In this document: positions 35,664 through 45,804 of the stretch, piece after piece
Numbering within the stretch: position 1 is the stretch's first letter
Layout of the letters: every line of letters starts with the position of its first letter
NCBI RefSeq assembly: GCF_023509475.1
Contig: NZ_JAKSDZ010000004.1
Span: forward strand, 62,001 to 126,000
Source of the DNA: Aestuariirhabdus haliotis
GTDB taxonomy: Bacteria > Pseudomonadota > Gammaproteobacteria > Pseudomonadales > Aestuariirhabdaceae
DNA: 64,000 nt
Reading direction: 5' to 3'
Notes under the pieces: model-generated
Told to the model about the DNA's origin: nothing
Seen by the model: the letters and a program-made list of their open reading frames with translations, nothing else
The model's database searches: none
Position numbers and translations under genes: made by a program

Positions 35664-36985
35664 TATTGCACCTCCACCCCTTGTAACCGTTGCACCTGTT
35701 TTTGTGCATAGGCTCTACTGGCTCGATCGACATCAGCCATCACTAACACCTTCTGGTAATTAACGCGGGCCTCGGGATACTGACCCAACTGGTCCTGGGC
35801 AATGGCTAACCCTAACAGCCAACGAGCATTGGCAGCCTGCAGTTGTAAAAGCTGTTGGTACAGGCGCTCACTGGCAGCATAATCATTGGTGAACTGAAGT
35901 ACCGCAGCCTTGGTCGTATAATAATCCAGCGCTTCGCTCATCACCGGATTCTGCTCGGACAATGCAGCTGCTGCGGACTCATAATCTTTTGTTTGCATGT
36001 AACTATGCGCAAGTGCCAATCGATACTCGTGATGATTAGGTAACAGCATTAGCCCTTGTAGGGCAACTTGCTTTGCCTGCTCCGGATTATAGGTCAACAG
36101 GGTTTTCGCCAGCATCAGACGCAAACGATGCTTGCCAGGATCCGTGACCAAAGCTTTCTGCATATAGGTTTCGGCATCAAGACGGCGCCCTGCAGCCAAC
36201 AACGACTTAGCGTTTTGTAGCAGCTCTACTTCTGACTGGCGGGAACTCATTACGGCAGGTAATGGTTCAGATACGATTATGGTGCTGGTTTCAGCTTCTG
36301 TACGATTTCGCTCAGGAGCTGCCGTAATGGTATCGGCCTTCACCTCTCTTTCAGTATCAGGCGCAGGCTTTGCCATTGTCACTTTCGACCCATCCGAACG
36401 TGCAGTCGATGCAACCTCAGGCGCAGGAACTGAAACCGAAGCTGGGGCTGGATTAGCAGAAATAGCAGTAGGACTTGGAGCGAAGAGATACTCATCATCC
36501 GCCAAACTTTCTTCTATGGGCTCCGAGCGACCCGGTGTCACCGCACTTGGTACCGCGGTGAATGGCTCTGATTGATCCGGGCTTTCGTGATGAATTACAT
36601 CCTTGTTCCCGGGGGACGATTCCAGCTGGGGCGGATACGCCTGCGGACTGGCATTAACAACCGGATCATCCTTCGCCGGTCCCTCCATTTGCGCCAGCGC
36701 TGGCCTTATTTGTGTTTCAGGTTCTCTCAATTGAGAACTCTCCGGTGCCGTCATCTCCACGACTGCAGGCAAAGAAGAACCTGACATTAACCGATAATAG
36801 AACGTCAGTGCGATGGCAATACTGGTCAGCGACAATACAATAATGACTAAAAAAGCAGGCCGGCGAAACCAGGCAACCGGCTCATCAGTAACGCCTAACA
36901 GGCTTCTGATTTGTTCGCGATCGGAACTTGATCCCGTCTCACCTCGTTCATCCAGGTCCCGCAACATGTCATTAATCAGGCTCAT
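35663..36985 (-). CDS. mshN: MSHA biogenesis TPR protein MshN
   Basis: A 440-residue protein with an N-terminal cytoplasmic stretch (MSLINDMLRDLDERG), one membrane helix near residue 50 (FLVIIVLSLTSIAIALTFYY), a long Pro/Glu-rich periplasmic linker, and TPR repeats (AKSLLAAGRRLDAETYMQKAL, YESAAAALSEQNP and following). I chose ATG 36985, overlapping the mshM stop in ATGA. It likely stabilises the secretin or links it to the inner-membrane complex. Confidence 0.9.
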   Translation of the reverse strand: MSLINDMLRDLDERGETGSSSDREQIRSLLGVTDEPVAWFRRPAFLVIIVLSLTSIAIALTFYYRLMSGSSLPAVVEMTAPESSQLREPETQIRPALAQMEGPAKDDPVVNASPQAYPPQLESSPGNKDVIHHESPDQSEPFTAVPSAVTPGRSEPIEESLADDEYLFAPSPTAISANPAPASVSVPAPEVASTARSDGSKVTMAKPAPDTEREVKADTITAAPERNRTEAETSTIIVSEPLPAVMSSRQSEVELLQNAKSLLAAGRRLDAETYMQKALVTDPGKHRLRLMLAKTLLTYNPEQAKQVALQGLMLLPNHHEYRLALAHSYMQTKDYESAAAALSEQNPVMSEALDYYTTKAAVLQFTNDYAASERLYQQLLQLQAANARWLLGLAIAQDQLGQYPEARVNYQKVLVMADVDRASRAYAQKQVQRLQGVEVQ

Positions 36986-37884
36986 AACAGTACCCGATAC
37001 CCGATGCCACCAACGACGGCAATAACGCAAGCTACGGCAGCCAATACCCAGGGTGTTTGCGAGCGAGACAATAAGGCTTCATCGGTATCTTCGATGGCTC
37101 GCTGTACATGGTTGCTGCTAACGATTCTATCCCCTTTGCCATAAGCCGACATCATGGCCTTGTTACAGATAATATTAACCAAACGAGGAATCCCGGAAGA
37201 GGCATTGTAGATACGTTTCAGTGCCGCCGATTCGAACAAGCTTTCGCCGTTGTAGCCGGCAATACTTAGACGATGATTCACATATCGCCCAATATTGGAG
37301 GCCACTATGGGCTGCAATTCATAACTGAACGTGATGCGTTGCCGTAATTGCCGCATCTCATGACCTTGAAGCAAATCATCAAGCTCGGGCTGACCAAACA
37401 ACACCACTTGTAACAATTTACGTTTCTCAGTCTCCAGATTGGTAATCAACCGCAAAGATTCCAAGGTATCCCTGCCCATGGTTTGCGCTTCATCAACCAG
37501 TAAAACCACACGCTGCTCGCCTCTGGCAATATCGATCAAGCGCTGAAAAATCCGTTCTCTCACATCATGACTGAGGTCATCTTCCAGTGGTTCTATATGC
37601 AGCTCACGAGCAAGCGCCTTTAATAACTCCCGACCATCAAACTCAGGGCTTGGAAGATAGGCGACCACCACATCGCTGGCTGTCAACTCATTGAGCAATT
37701 GACGGCATAATAATGTTTTTCCTGTGCCCACCTCGCCGACAATTTTTACGAATCCTTCGCCCTGAGACAAAGCTACTCGCAACAGATTCAGACACTCCTG
37801 ATGACTGTTCAGATTCACCAGAAAATCCGTATTGGGTGTCAGGGCAAACGGCGGTTCTCGCAAACCAAAAAAATCTTGATACAT
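36982..37884 (-). CDS. mshM: MSHA biogenesis AAA ATPase MshM (ExeA/GspA-like)
   Basis: A 300-residue AAA protein beginning MYQDFFGLREPPFALTPNTDF, the GspA/ExeA-type start. Walker A is GEVGTGKTLLCRQL and Walker B VVLLVDEAQTM. A C-terminal hydrophobic segment (WVLAAVACVIAVVGGIGY) anchors it. It is related to proteins that help insert secretins through peptidoglycan. Confidence 0.92.
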   Translation of the reverse strand: MYQDFFGLREPPFALTPNTDFLVNLNSHQECLNLLRVALSQGEGFVKIVGEVGTGKTLLCRQLLNELTASDVVVAYLPSPEFDGRELLKALARELHIEPLEDDLSHDVRERIFQRLIDIARGEQRVVLLVDEAQTMGRDTLESLRLITNLETEKRKLLQVVLFGQPELDDLLQGHEMRQLRQRITFSYELQPIVASNIGRYVNHRLSIAGYNGESLFESAALKRIYNASSGIPRLVNIICNKAMMSAYGKGDRIVSSNHVQRAIEDTDEALLSRSQTPWVLAAVACVIAVVGGIGYRVLL

Positions 37885-37886
37885 AG

Positions 37887-39536
37887 CTAAAATTTCAACA
37901 GTTTGTTAACACGTTTACGACTTTCGCGAACATCGCGATTGAAGGTTCCTATTTCCACCACCTGAGGCTTAAGAAGTATCACCAACTCGCTCTTTAAAAA
38001 CTGGGATTGACGCTGCTGAAACAGGGGACCAAGCCCCGGCAAATCGCCCAAAAATGGTGTCTTGGCAATATCCGTTTTTTCTATGGTTTTCATCAATCCA
38101 CCGATCACCACGACCTGCCCGGTTTCTGCTCGAACAATGCTGTCAGATTCACGGATGGTGCTAAAGGCCAGGGGCAAGGTCACCGATGCATCCCCAACAG
38201 TAATGGTTTTATCCTGATCAACGACATCGGACACTGAGGGATGTATATGAAGTATCACCTCATTGTTTTCCGCTATTTGCGGCGTAACATCCAATGCAAT
38301 ACCCGAGAAGAAAGGCGTCAGGGTTACATCCGGGACTGTTGTACTCCCCGCACTTGTGGTCGAAGTCGTTGTGGAAAAATCAGTAACAAAAAATTCGTCA
38401 TTACCTACTTTAATTACCGCCTTTTGATTATTAACGGTAGAAATTCGAGGACTGGAAAGAATATCAACATTGCCTTGAAGCTCTAGCAGGTCTATCGCAG
38501 CCGTGAAATCCCCAAGTTCCAACACACCTGAAAACACCCCACCCAGACCATTACCACCATCGGCGATGTCATTATTAGAAAAGGGAACACTGCCCTGACC
38601 TATACTGATATTTTTACTACCCGGAGAAAACACGGCATTCCATTCGATGCCCGAACGAAACCCATCGCTCAGTTCAACCTCAATAATTTTGGCTTCCAAC
38701 AGCACTTGGCGCTGCAAACTGTCTTCTGCCACGTTAAGAAAAGCTTCCACGCTTCTAAGTTCGTTTGTGCCTGCCCTGACCACCAGGACACCCGCTTGTG
38801 GATTCGCGACAACACGATGCTCGGGAGTATCACCAATAATCATCTGTATCATTTCGGCCATTTCACTCCACAGATCGGTCTTACTGGAGGTTTTTATTTC
38901 GGCGCTATTGATCGTTTCTCCGCGGTTATTATTTCTCGAAATAACATTACTGGAGTCGGTGTTGCTCCGGTTATCACTATTACTGTTGCTATTATTGGAT
39001 ACCTGACCGCTACTCACGGATGTTGTCGATGAACCTTCGCGAGTTATATTGAGATAATCGAGGCGATAAATCCGTGTCTGCAATTGAGCGGGCAATATCT
39101 GATAACCATAATCGTTCTCTTTAAAATCGTAGCCATAGGTATCACGAACCGCCGACAACACTTCATCCAACGAAACATCACTCAACATCAAACTGATATC
39201 ACCCTCCAGCTTGGGGCTAACGACAATATTTTTATTACTGCCCTCCATCAGACTCATAAAAAAGGCTCGGGCTGGCATATTGTTAACCGCCACATCAAAA
39301 CGTTCCTCTCCAACTTCAGCGGTCACCTCAAGCTCAGGCAATAGAGTGTCGAGCACTGCTTCCGGAGGCGCGGTTGGCTCTATTTTTTTTGCCACAAACG
39401 CATCGGAGTCCTTCTCGCTTTCAGTAATCAGCCGCTCTGTTTCTGCTTCCGTGTATTCGTAATTCTTCATGGTTTCGCATCCCGACACCATGAACACCAA
39501 AAAGAAACCTGTAAGTAACCGCAACAACCCGTTCAT
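37887..39536 (-). CDS. mshL: MSHA outer-membrane secretin MshL
   Basis: A 549-residue lipoprotein secretin forming the outer-membrane pilus pore. The signal peptide ends with lipobox VSGC. N-domains follow, with a Ser/Asn-rich insert in between (NNSNSNSDNRSNTDSSN). The secretin core has VVANPQAGVLVVRAGTNEL, VLLEAKIIEVELSDGFRSGI, and VVIGGLMKTIEKTD ... PFLGDLPGLGPLF. ATGA overlap with mshK. Confidence 0.95.
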   Translation of the reverse strand: MNGLLRLLTGFFLVFMVSGCETMKNYEYTEAETERLITESEKDSDAFVAKKIEPTAPPEAVLDTLLPELEVTAEVGEERFDVAVNNMPARAFFMSLMEGSNKNIVVSPKLEGDISLMLSDVSLDEVLSAVRDTYGYDFKENDYGYQILPAQLQTRIYRLDYLNITREGSSTTSVSSGQVSNNSNSNSDNRSNTDSSNVISRNNNRGETINSAEIKTSSKTDLWSEMAEMIQMIIGDTPEHRVVANPQAGVLVVRAGTNELRSVEAFLNVAEDSLQRQVLLEAKIIEVELSDGFRSGIEWNAVFSPGSKNISIGQGSVPFSNNDIADGGNGLGGVFSGVLELGDFTAAIDLLELQGNVDILSSPRISTVNNQKAVIKVGNDEFFVTDFSTTTSTTSAGSTTVPDVTLTPFFSGIALDVTPQIAENNEVILHIHPSVSDVVDQDKTITVGDASVTLPLAFSTIRESDSIVRAETGQVVVIGGLMKTIEKTDIAKTPFLGDLPGLGPLFQQRQSQFLKSELVILLKPQVVEIGTFNRDVRESRKRVNKLLKF

Positions 39537-39850
39537 TTTTGTTCACCTTGTCGAATCACTGACCGGTCATTAATGGTCAACTCCATGCGCCCCTGATTAT
39601 CTGTTAACAGCACTCGCCAGTTTTCAATCTTTACAATTCGAGATCCGGAAACACGGTCACCTTCGCGATAAATTTTTCCATCGATCATGGCAAGAGGCTC
39701 ATTATTGCGAATCATTATTGACTGTAGCTTTAGTTCAGTTTTTTCGACGCTGGAAGCTTTTTCCTGAATGCGCTCGGGCCGGGTGGGATCGACGGCTGAC
39801 TGAGCACTCAACGACAACACCATAAAAATGAGAGACAAGTATTTAAACAT
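39533..39850 (-). CDS. mshK: MSHA biogenesis protein MshK (PilP/GspC-like)
   Basis: A 105-residue periplasmic protein with a signal peptide (MFKYLSLIFMVLSLSAQSA), then DPTRPERI, the typical start of PilP/MshK homology domains, and a beta domain with LQSIMIRNNEPLAMIDGKIYREGDRVSG. It probably bridges MshJ and the secretin. Confidence 0.88.
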   Translation of the reverse strand: MFKYLSLIFMVLSLSAQSAVDPTRPERIQEKASSVEKTELKLQSIMIRNNEPLAMIDGKIYREGDRVSGSRIVKIENWRVLLTDNQGRMELTINDRSVIRQGEQK

Positions 39851-39852
39851 CT

Positions 39853-40554
39853 CTAGTTAACCTCCCGGCCGAGGCCTAGCCACTTGGGATCACGGCTTAG
39901 CGTAAAAATAGTTAGTGTCACAGTCGCCTTGGGGGCCACAACAACCCGATAGTCCAACCGATCCCAAAACAGGTTCCATTTGCTAGCTTCAATGCTTTTT
40001 AAATATGACTGCACAGTAAAAAAATCGCCCTCTAGCTGCAAACTCATACCGTGACGATAAAATTTGGGAGGCGTGGTCAACTTTGTCTCATCCAACTCAT
40101 CATCAGGTACTTTTGTGCCGTCTTCATTCAGCACCACAGGCTTTGTAAAACTCTTTACGCTTACCAGCTTTAAGCCTTTCTGGCGCTGCATCATAACCTG
40201 CAACAGCTCCGCCATTTGTTGGGGCGCAATCAAATCAACCGTTGCCTCCTGCAAGACTCGGTCAAAATGGGCAATGCTCTTCTTGAGTTCGCTAATCCGT
40301 TGCTCTCCAATTTGTCGGCTAATCGCATCGGATTCCATCCGGGAAACCCTGATCTCTTCTTGCAATGCGGCGGTATTGATCAGTGTTTGTTGCTGCTGCT
40401 GTAGGGCTCGCTGTTTTTTTGCTTTCAGTGGGTCATAAACAAACACAACAAACAGCATAGTGATCAATAAGAGTATGCTGACCATAATCAGCATTCGTTC
40501 CCGCTCATTTCGGCTATCAATCAAATCACAGTACGATGCCCACCAAAGCTTCAT
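39853..40554 (-). CDS. mshJ: MSHA biogenesis protein MshJ (PilO-like)
   Basis: A 233-residue bitopic protein: short cytoplasmic N-terminus, membrane helix (MLIMVSILLLITMLFVVFVYD), a coiled coil (QQQQQTLINTAALQEEI and on), then a ferredoxin-like PilO domain. It pairs with the PilN-like protein encoded just upstream; start and stop overlap (ATGA). Confidence 0.88.
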   Translation of the reverse strand: MKLWWASYCDLIDSRNERERMLIMVSILLLITMLFVVFVYDPLKAKKQRALQQQQQTLINTAALQEEIRVSRMESDAISRQIGEQRISELKKSIAHFDRVLQEATVDLIAPQQMAELLQVMMQRQKGLKLVSVKSFTKPVVLNEDGTKVPDDELDETKLTTPPKFYRHGMSLQLEGDFFTVQSYLKSIEASKWNLFWDRLDYRVVVAPKATVTLTIFTLSRDPKWLGLGREVN

Positions 40555-41159
40555 GGAATCACCTTACGCTTGGCCTGCAACTCAAAAGTCATTAACGCCG
40601 AACGCTCTGCATCTCGCCCTATATCAAATAGCTCAAAGCCTTTACCATCAAATACAGGTGCTTGTTGCAGTATTTGAAGGTAATCGGGAATCAATTCAGG
40701 CTTGCGTGTTTCACCTTGTAACGACAGATCACCTCCGCCTGAAGTAAAATAAAAACCGGTCAACCAGATACCTGGCAGATGGTTCTCAGCTAAGCCTCCC
40801 ATCAAGGATGAGAAACCACCACCTTGTGCCTTCAGAATATTCGCCAGATGAAACGCTAATAGCTGCTTGTCCCCTAACTCATCCTCCAATCGATTTACTT
40901 CAGTGCCTACCAACTGAGCTTGTTTTAAGGCCAACAATTCAGCGACAGCTTGATCTCTTGTTGCCGTTAACACTCTGAGCTCACTCTGCTGCCTGGCTTC
41001 TACCGCTAACACTTCTTGTAGTGACATATAGTTAGTGCCACCGATCAGTACACAGACCATGGCTAACAGACCACAGGCCTGCACCAGTCGCAAACCGCCA
41101 TACCTGGGGTGTTGGCGCAGCTCTTCCGCGCGATAAAAATTAACCTGCTGCAGCGACAT
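40551..41159 (-). CDS. MSHA biogenesis protein MshI2 (PilN-like)
   Basis: A 202-residue bitopic protein with the PilN-type start MSLQQVNFYRAEELR (a peptide that docks on the PilM-like partner), one membrane helix (LVQACGLLAMVCVLIGG), a coiled coil and a periplasmic PilN domain. I chose ATG 41159 behind AAGGGGGC; it overlaps the mshI 3' end by 20 bases. In other msh loci this gene is named mshI2. Confidence 0.85.
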   Translation of the reverse strand: MSLQQVNFYRAEELRQHPRYGGLRLVQACGLLAMVCVLIGGTNYMSLQEVLAVEARQQSELRVLTATRDQAVAELLALKQAQLVGTEVNRLEDELGDKQLLAFHLANILKAQGGGFSSLMGGLAENHLPGIWLTGFYFTSGGGDLSLQGETRKPELIPDYLQILQQAPVFDGKGFELFDIGRDAERSALMTFELQAKRKVIP

Positions 41160-42063
41160 CTTGCCCCCTTGTACGCAACGCACCGCCGAGCGACAGACCA
41201 ACTCGAGATAACTGGGCTAAATCCACGCCTTCAGCCAACTGCAATCCAGCAGCCGCATCAAAACGCTTGACCCATGCCGCTACCCGTTGGTCGAGCTGTT
41301 CCACCAACTCATCACTGATGTCGCTCTTGCCACTGATCAGTACCTCGGCAACAGGCCCCTTGTTTTGTTGGCTCTCGTAATAATCAAAGGAGCGTTGCAA
41401 ATCGAGCACCAAATCATCCAGAACCGAATACCCCTGTGTCTCGATATGCTCGAATCCGACCTGTAAGGATCGACTCATATAGAGTTGGTTGTTCTGGGTA
41501 ACGGTGACCATCCCCCCACGGTCACGCAGATTAATGATAGCGACAGATTTTTCACCCATCGCTTGCTGCATGGCCAGATTGCGCAAGGCCAGATCGGCGA
41601 GATCGATGTAACGTAATTGCAACCCTGCACCCTCGATGGTGCTGGTCAAGTGCGCTAGCAAGTCGCGCCGCACCGCTGCGGTGTAACACATGCGAACGCG
41701 GCCCCGGTACGCGTCATCGGGTAAAAGAAAAGCATCGACTTCGACTTCGTCGAGAGGGGTAGAAATCAGGTCTTTGATTCGCCACCGCATAGCATCGGCG
41801 AGTTCCGCTTCGGGAACCTCAGGCGCCTCAGCCAGTAGCATTTGATATTGACTGGGTAACAACACCAGGTTTACATCGCGAGATAACCTGTTCTGTTCCA
41901 CCGCTCGTCGTAGCTGGGGGGCGAGTTGATCGCTTTCGAATTCCCCTCCGGTGCAAAAATCGACTCGACCGGTTTCACTCAGGGATACCAGGCCAAAGGA
42001 GTGGCTACCCAGCACAACGCCAAGTAACCCATCAGAGGATTTTTTTTTCTTACGCCACAACAA
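41140..42063 (-). CDS. mshI: MSHA biogenesis protein MshI (PilM-like)
   Basis: A 307-residue actin-fold cytoplasmic protein, first gene of the msh operon. Visible are LGSHSFGLVSL, the acidic EVPEAELADAMRWRIKDLI (PilM/GspL hallmark) and AIINLRDRGGMVTV. It starts at TTG 42063 (a second TTG follows directly) with AAGGGGGG upstream. The 184-base gap to trmL is AT-rich and must hold the msh promoter. No mshH lies upstream. Confidence 0.88.
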   Translation of the reverse strand: MLWRKKKKSSDGLLGVVLGSHSFGLVSLSETGRVDFCTGGEFESDQLAPQLRRAVEQNRLSRDVNLVLLPSQYQMLLAEAPEVPEAELADAMRWRIKDLISTPLDEVEVDAFLLPDDAYRGRVRMCYTAAVRRDLLAHLTSTIEGAGLQLRYIDLADLALRNLAMQQAMGEKSVAIINLRDRGGMVTVTQNNQLYMSRSLQVGFEHIETQGYSVLDDLVLDLQRSFDYYESQQNKGPVAEVLISGKSDISDELVEQLDQRVAAWVKRFDAAAGLQLAEGVDLAQLSRVGLSLGGALRTRGQDVAAAG

Positions 42064-42211
42064 GCACAGCCCCCCTTAACAGCGAAATGCACCCACCAAT
42101 CACCATTAAAAACAACTAATTACATCACTATCATAACAATGATTATGAAAAGCTCCTTATATCTTTTTATATTCATTATAGACGTCGTTAGCACACTTGG
42201 TGGGGGAGGAT

Positions 42212-42217
42212 TATAAT
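42212..42217 (+). promoter_or_regulatory. Probable -10 element of trmL
   Basis: A perfect TATAAT 31 bases upstream of the trmL ATG; the -35 region (TTAGCA, 18-base spacer) is weak. The opposite strand of this gap is AT-rich, with several TATA-like words that could serve mshI but none clearly best. Confidence 0.45.
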
Positions 42218-42247
42218 GCCCTTCTTCCCCTTCCTACGGCCCCAACC

Positions 42248-42718
42248 ATGCTCAATATCGCCTTATTCGAACCCGAAATTCCGCCCAATACCGGCAATAT
42301 TATTCGTCTGTGTGCGAATACCGGCTACCAGCTGCATATCATTGGTCCGGCGTCGTTTGAATTTGACGATAAGCGGCTCCGTCGCGCCGGCCTCGACTAC
42401 CACGAGTTCGCCTCTGTTCAGCACTGGCAGAATTTTCCCGCTTTCGCAGAAGCGATGACCCCTTCACGCATCTTCGCCATGACCACCAAAGGCCAACACA
42501 ACCACTGTGAAACCGAATATCAAAAAGGGGATTGCCTGCTGTTTGGCCCGGAGACCCGAGGCCTGCCCGAAGAGGTGTTAACACATCCAGCCATCAGCGG
42601 CTGGATTCGCTTACCGATGCTGGCCGACAGCCGCAGCCTGAACCTGTCAAACAGCGTTGCGGTGACGGTTTATGAGAGCTGGCGCCAGCTGGGCTTTGAG
42701 GGTCAGGCGCTCAAATAG
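42248..42718 (+). CDS. trmL: tRNA (cytidine/uridine-34-2'-O)-methyltransferase TrmL
   Basis: A 156-residue minimal SPOUT methyltransferase acting on the wobble base of tRNA-Leu. Start ATG 42248 gives [26 protein letters not shown], the exact family start. Knot motifs are [12 protein letters not shown] and [22 protein letters not shown]. Length matches E. coli TrmL (157). Confidence 0.96.
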   Translation: MLNIALFEPEIPPNTGNIIRLCANTGYQLHIIGPASFEFDDKRLRRAGLDYHEFASVQHWQNFPAFAEAMTPSRIFAMTTKGQHNHCETEYQKGDCLLFGPETRGLPEEVLTHPAISGWIRLPMLADSRSLNLSNSVAVTVYESWRQLGFEGQALK

Positions 42719-42723
42719 CGCCC

Positions 42724-42755
42724 ATTAAAAAAGGGGCTAATGCCCCTTTTTTAAT
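42724..42755. terminator. Bidirectional intrinsic terminator between trmL and secB
   Basis: ATTAAAAAAGGGGC and GCCCCTTTTTTAAT form a perfect 14-bp stem around TAAT, with T-runs on both strands. It serves both convergent genes. Confidence 0.95.
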
Positions 42756-42768
42756 GCTGCCAAAGTAA

Positions 42769-43251
42769 TTATTCAGCGGCTTTTTCTTGCTCAGCCTGCT
42801 TCTGGGCAACGGCTTGTGCATACAGGGCATCAAAGTTAACCGGTGCCAGCATGACAGGAGGGAAGCTGCCACGAGTGACCAGATTATCAATCGCTTCACG
42901 GGCATAAGGAAACAGGATGTTAGGGCAGAAGCTACCCAGCGTGTGGTGAACGGCTTTATCTTCCATATTGGAGACCGCAAAGATGCCAGCTTGCTGAACT
43001 TCAGCAACAAACGCCGTGTCTTCACCATTCTCAACCGTCACGGTCAACGCCAGGACCACTTCAAACACGCCGTCGTCCAGCTTGCTGTTACGGGTGTTGA
43101 GATCCAGATTAACCTTGGGCTTCCACTCTTTGCGGAACATCTCAGGAGACTTGGGTGACTCGAAGGAGATGTCTTTAACGTAAATACGCTGCAAGGCAAA
43201 TTGCGGTTGTACAGCAGCGTCAGCTGCTTGGTTATTTTGTTCTTCAGCCAT
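42769..43251 (-). CDS. secB: Protein-export chaperone SecB
   Basis: A 160-residue tetrameric chaperone that delivers preproteins to SecA. Signatures: [20 protein letters not shown], then [11 protein letters not shown], and [31 protein letters not shown]. Follows grxC, as in Pseudomonas and enterics. Confidence 0.97.
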   Translation of the reverse strand: MAEEQNNQAADAAVQPQFALQRIYVKDISFESPKSPEMFRKEWKPKVNLDLNTRNSKLDDGVFEVVLALTVTVENGEDTAFVAEVQQAGIFAVSNMEDKAVHHTLGSFCPNILFPYAREAIDNLVTRGSFPPVMLAPVNFDALYAQAVAQKQAEQEKAAE

Positions 43252-43343
43252 CGTTTGGCTCCTGTCATTTAGTAATTATTAATCAAAAGGGATGGGGGAG
43301 GCAGCAGGCATTCGAACTCCCTGCCAACCGGCTCCATGGCACA

Positions 43344-43610
43344 TCAGGCGGCCAACAGAGGATCCAGTCCGCCCTTGCGCTCCAGCGCATAGAGCTCGTC
43401 ACAACCACCAATATGGCGATCATCGATCCAGATTTGCGGTACCAAGGTACGACCGGCCTTCTCAGTCATTTGTCGTCGAAGGTCCGCACGGCCATCGACC
43501 GAAATAACCTCCAACTCAATGCCGACGTCAGCCTGCTTATGCTTTAACAACTGCAAGGCACGAATACAGAAAGGGCAATAGCTTGAACTGTAGATAACAA
43601 CCCGACTCAT
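43344..43610 (-). CDS. grxC: Glutaredoxin 3
   Basis: An 88-residue glutaredoxin with dithiol active site CPFC (residues 12-15; CPYC in E. coli), the cis-Pro region TLVPQIWID and the glutathione-binding GGCDELYAL. It reduces disulfides with glutathione in the cytoplasm. It lies seven bases downstream of the yibN-like gene. Confidence 0.95.
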   Translation of the reverse strand: MSRVVIYSSSYCPFCIRALQLLKHKQADVGIELEVISVDGRADLRRQMTEKAGRTLVPQIWIDDRHIGGCDELYALERKGGLDPLLAA

Positions 43611-43617
43611 AACGCGA

Positions 43618-44037
43618 CTAATCCTTCTTTACCACCGGCAGATTTTCGCCTTTCCAGGCGTTAATGCCGCCGCCAAGCCGAACCACCTTGGTGTACCCGG
43701 CGGCAGTCAACGCCTTACCGGCAACGCCGGCGTGCTGGCCAGCCGCATCGACCACAATAATCGCACGATCTTTATCATCGCCCAGCTCACTGCTGCGCTC
43801 GGCCACTTTGGCATAGGGGATATTGGTCGAATCAACAATATGACCGGCGGAAAAATCTTTCTTTTCCCGCACATCCAGGACCAGTGCATTTTCGCTATTG
43901 ATCAGGCGCGTCGCCTGCTGGGTGGTGACGGTTTTGCCGCCCTTGCGACTTTCCGTCCATACCAACAACGTCAATAACCCGAGGAAGGTCGACACCAGAA
44001 TCGGGTTATTCGTAATAAACTCTAACAACTTCTCCAT
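43618..44037 (-). CDS. yibN: YibN-like membrane-anchored rhodanese-fold protein without catalytic Cys
   Basis: A 139-residue protein: one N-terminal membrane helix (ILVSTFLGLLTLLVW), then a rhodanese domain (ATRLINSENALVLDVREKKDFSAGHIVDSTNIP). In the active loop, IIVVDAAGQHAGVA, the position normally held by the sulfur-carrying Cys is Asp, so sulfurtransferase activity is not expected. As I recall, E. coli YibN shares this. Start ATG 44037 follows GGGAAGC. It precedes grxC and secB as in other gammaproteobacteria. Confidence 0.88.
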   Translation of the reverse strand: MEKLLEFITNNPILVSTFLGLLTLLVWTESRKGGKTVTTQQATRLINSENALVLDVREKKDFSAGHIVDSTNIPYAKVAERSSELGDDKDRAIIVVDAAGQHAGVAGKALTAAGYTKVVRLGGGINAWKGENLPVVKKD

Positions 44038-44216
44038 CTTGCTTCCCGTACCCGTGTTATGCCACAAAGCGGAGGAGTATACAGGGTTAGGGGAGCAGGC
44101 TGAATACGAAATACTGACAAAACCCTCTGCGCCCGCAAAGCAGGCTGACAATAGCCAACATCGCGGCAACGGGGTAAAATCCGCGCTCCTCTTATCGGGC
44201 TATTGAAACAGAATTC

Positions 44217-45761
44217 ATGAGCACTGCAAAAAAGACCACCGCACTGATTATTCTCGACGGCTTCGGCCACAGTGAAACCTCCGACTCCAACGCTATTGCC
44301 GCCGCCCACACCCCGGTATGGGATCGCCTGTGCCAGGAGTATCCGAACACTCTGGTGTCCGGGTCAGGAGAAGATGTTGGCTTACCCGGCGGTCAGATGG
44401 GTAATTCGGAAGTCGGTCATATGAATCTGGGTGCCGGTCGCATCGTTTATCAGGAGCTGACCCGAATCAGCAAGGCGATCGACGATGGCTCTTTTTACCA
44501 GAATCCCACCCTGTTGAAAGCCGTTCGCGGAGCCGTCAGCGCCAGCAAGGCGGTCCATATCATGGGTCTGGTGTCACCGGGCGGCGTTCACAGCCACGAA
44601 GATCACATCAGCGCCATGATCGACCTGGCCCAACGCGAAGGCGCCCGGCAAATATACCTGCACGCCTTTCTGGATGGACGGGATACGCCTCCGCGCAGCG
44701 CCGAAGCATCCCTCGCGCGCCTCGACCAGCAACTGCGCGCATCCGGGCTGGGCCGTATTGCCAGCATTATTGGTCGCTATTACGCCATGGATCGTGACCA
44801 GCGCTGGGATCGCGTCAGCAAAGCTTACGAGCTGATTACCGAAGGGACTGCACCCTGCCAGGCAGATAGCGCCGTTGAGGGCTTGCAGCTGGCGTATAAC
44901 CGGGACGAGAACGACGAGTTTGTCGACGCCACCCGCATTGCTACAAAGGAAGAAACACCGGCCACCCTGAACGATGGTGACGCCCTGATCTTTATGAATT
45001 TCCGCGCCGATCGTGCTCGCCAGATCACTCGCGCCTTTGTCGATACCGACTTTGATGGCTTCTCGCGCAATAAGCGCCCTCAACTGGCTGGCATGGTGAT
45101 GCTGACCCAGTACGCCGATAGTATCGATACTCTTTGTGCCTATCCGTCCGAAAAGTTGAGCAACACCCTGGGCGAGCATATGCAACAACTCGGCAAGACC
45201 CAGCTGCGCATCGCAGAGACCGAGAAATACGCCCACGTTACCTTCTTCTTCAGCGGTGGCCGCGAACAACCCTTTGAGGGCGAGACGCGCATTCTGGTGA
45301 ACTCTCCCCAGGTCGCCACCTATGACCTGCAGCCCGAGATGAGCGCTCCCGAGGTTACCGACAAACTGGTCGCGGCCATTGATAGTGGTGATTTTGATCT
45401 GGTGGTTTGCAACTACGCCAATGGCGATATGGTCGGCCATACCGGCAATTTCGACGCTGCGGTTAAAGCGGTCGAATGCCTGGACCAATGCGTCCAGCGC
45501 GTTACCGATGCCCTGCTGCGTAATGGCGGCCAATGCCTGATCACCGCCGACCACGGCAACGTGGAACAGATGCGAGATGAAAACACCGGCCAGGCGCATA
45601 CTGCTCATACCTGTGAAGCAGTCCCCTGTCTTTACGTAGGTGAGCGCAAGCTAACCCTGAATGATGGTGGTATCCTATCCGATATCGCACCAACCCTGCT
45701 GGACCTGATGGACCTGCAACCACCCGCCGAGATGAGTGGCCAGAGTTTGGTTTCGGCTTAA
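44217..45761 (+). CDS. gpmI: 2,3-bisphosphoglycerate-independent phosphoglycerate mutase
   Basis: A 514-residue Mn-dependent enzyme interconverting 3- and 2-phosphoglycerate. Alkaline-phosphatase-fold motifs: [11 protein letters not shown] at the start, the phospho-Ser site [41 protein letters not shown] and [10 protein letters not shown] with metal ligands. First of gpmI - envC - ctpA - yibQ. Confidence 0.97.
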   Translation: MSTAKKTTALIILDGFGHSETSDSNAIAAAHTPVWDRLCQEYPNTLVSGSGEDVGLPGGQMGNSEVGHMNLGAGRIVYQELTRISKAIDDGSFYQNPTLLKAVRGAVSASKAVHIMGLVSPGGVHSHEDHISAMIDLAQREGARQIYLHAFLDGRDTPPRSAEASLARLDQQLRASGLGRIASIIGRYYAMDRDQRWDRVSKAYELITEGTAPCQADSAVEGLQLAYNRDENDEFVDATRIATKEETPATLNDGDALIFMNFRADRARQITRAFVDTDFDGFSRNKRPQLAGMVMLTQYADSIDTLCAYPSEKLSNTLGEHMQQLGKTQLRIAETEKYAHVTFFFSGGREQPFEGETRILVNSPQVATYDLQPEMSAPEVTDKLVAAIDSGDFDLVVCNYANGDMVGHTGNFDAAVKAVECLDQCVQRVTDALLRNGGQCLITADHGNVEQMRDENTGQAHTAHTCEAVPCLYVGERKLTLNDGGILSDIAPTLLDLMDLQPPAEMSGQSLVSA

Positions 45762-45804
45762 CCATGGGTTAGCACTCGCTTTCAGGTAAAGGACGTCCTC
45801 AATA

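Noticed and set aside
44574-45608. A 344-codon open frame antisense to gpmI
   Set aside because: Same reasoning: gpmI is certain, and the antisense protein shows no family features.
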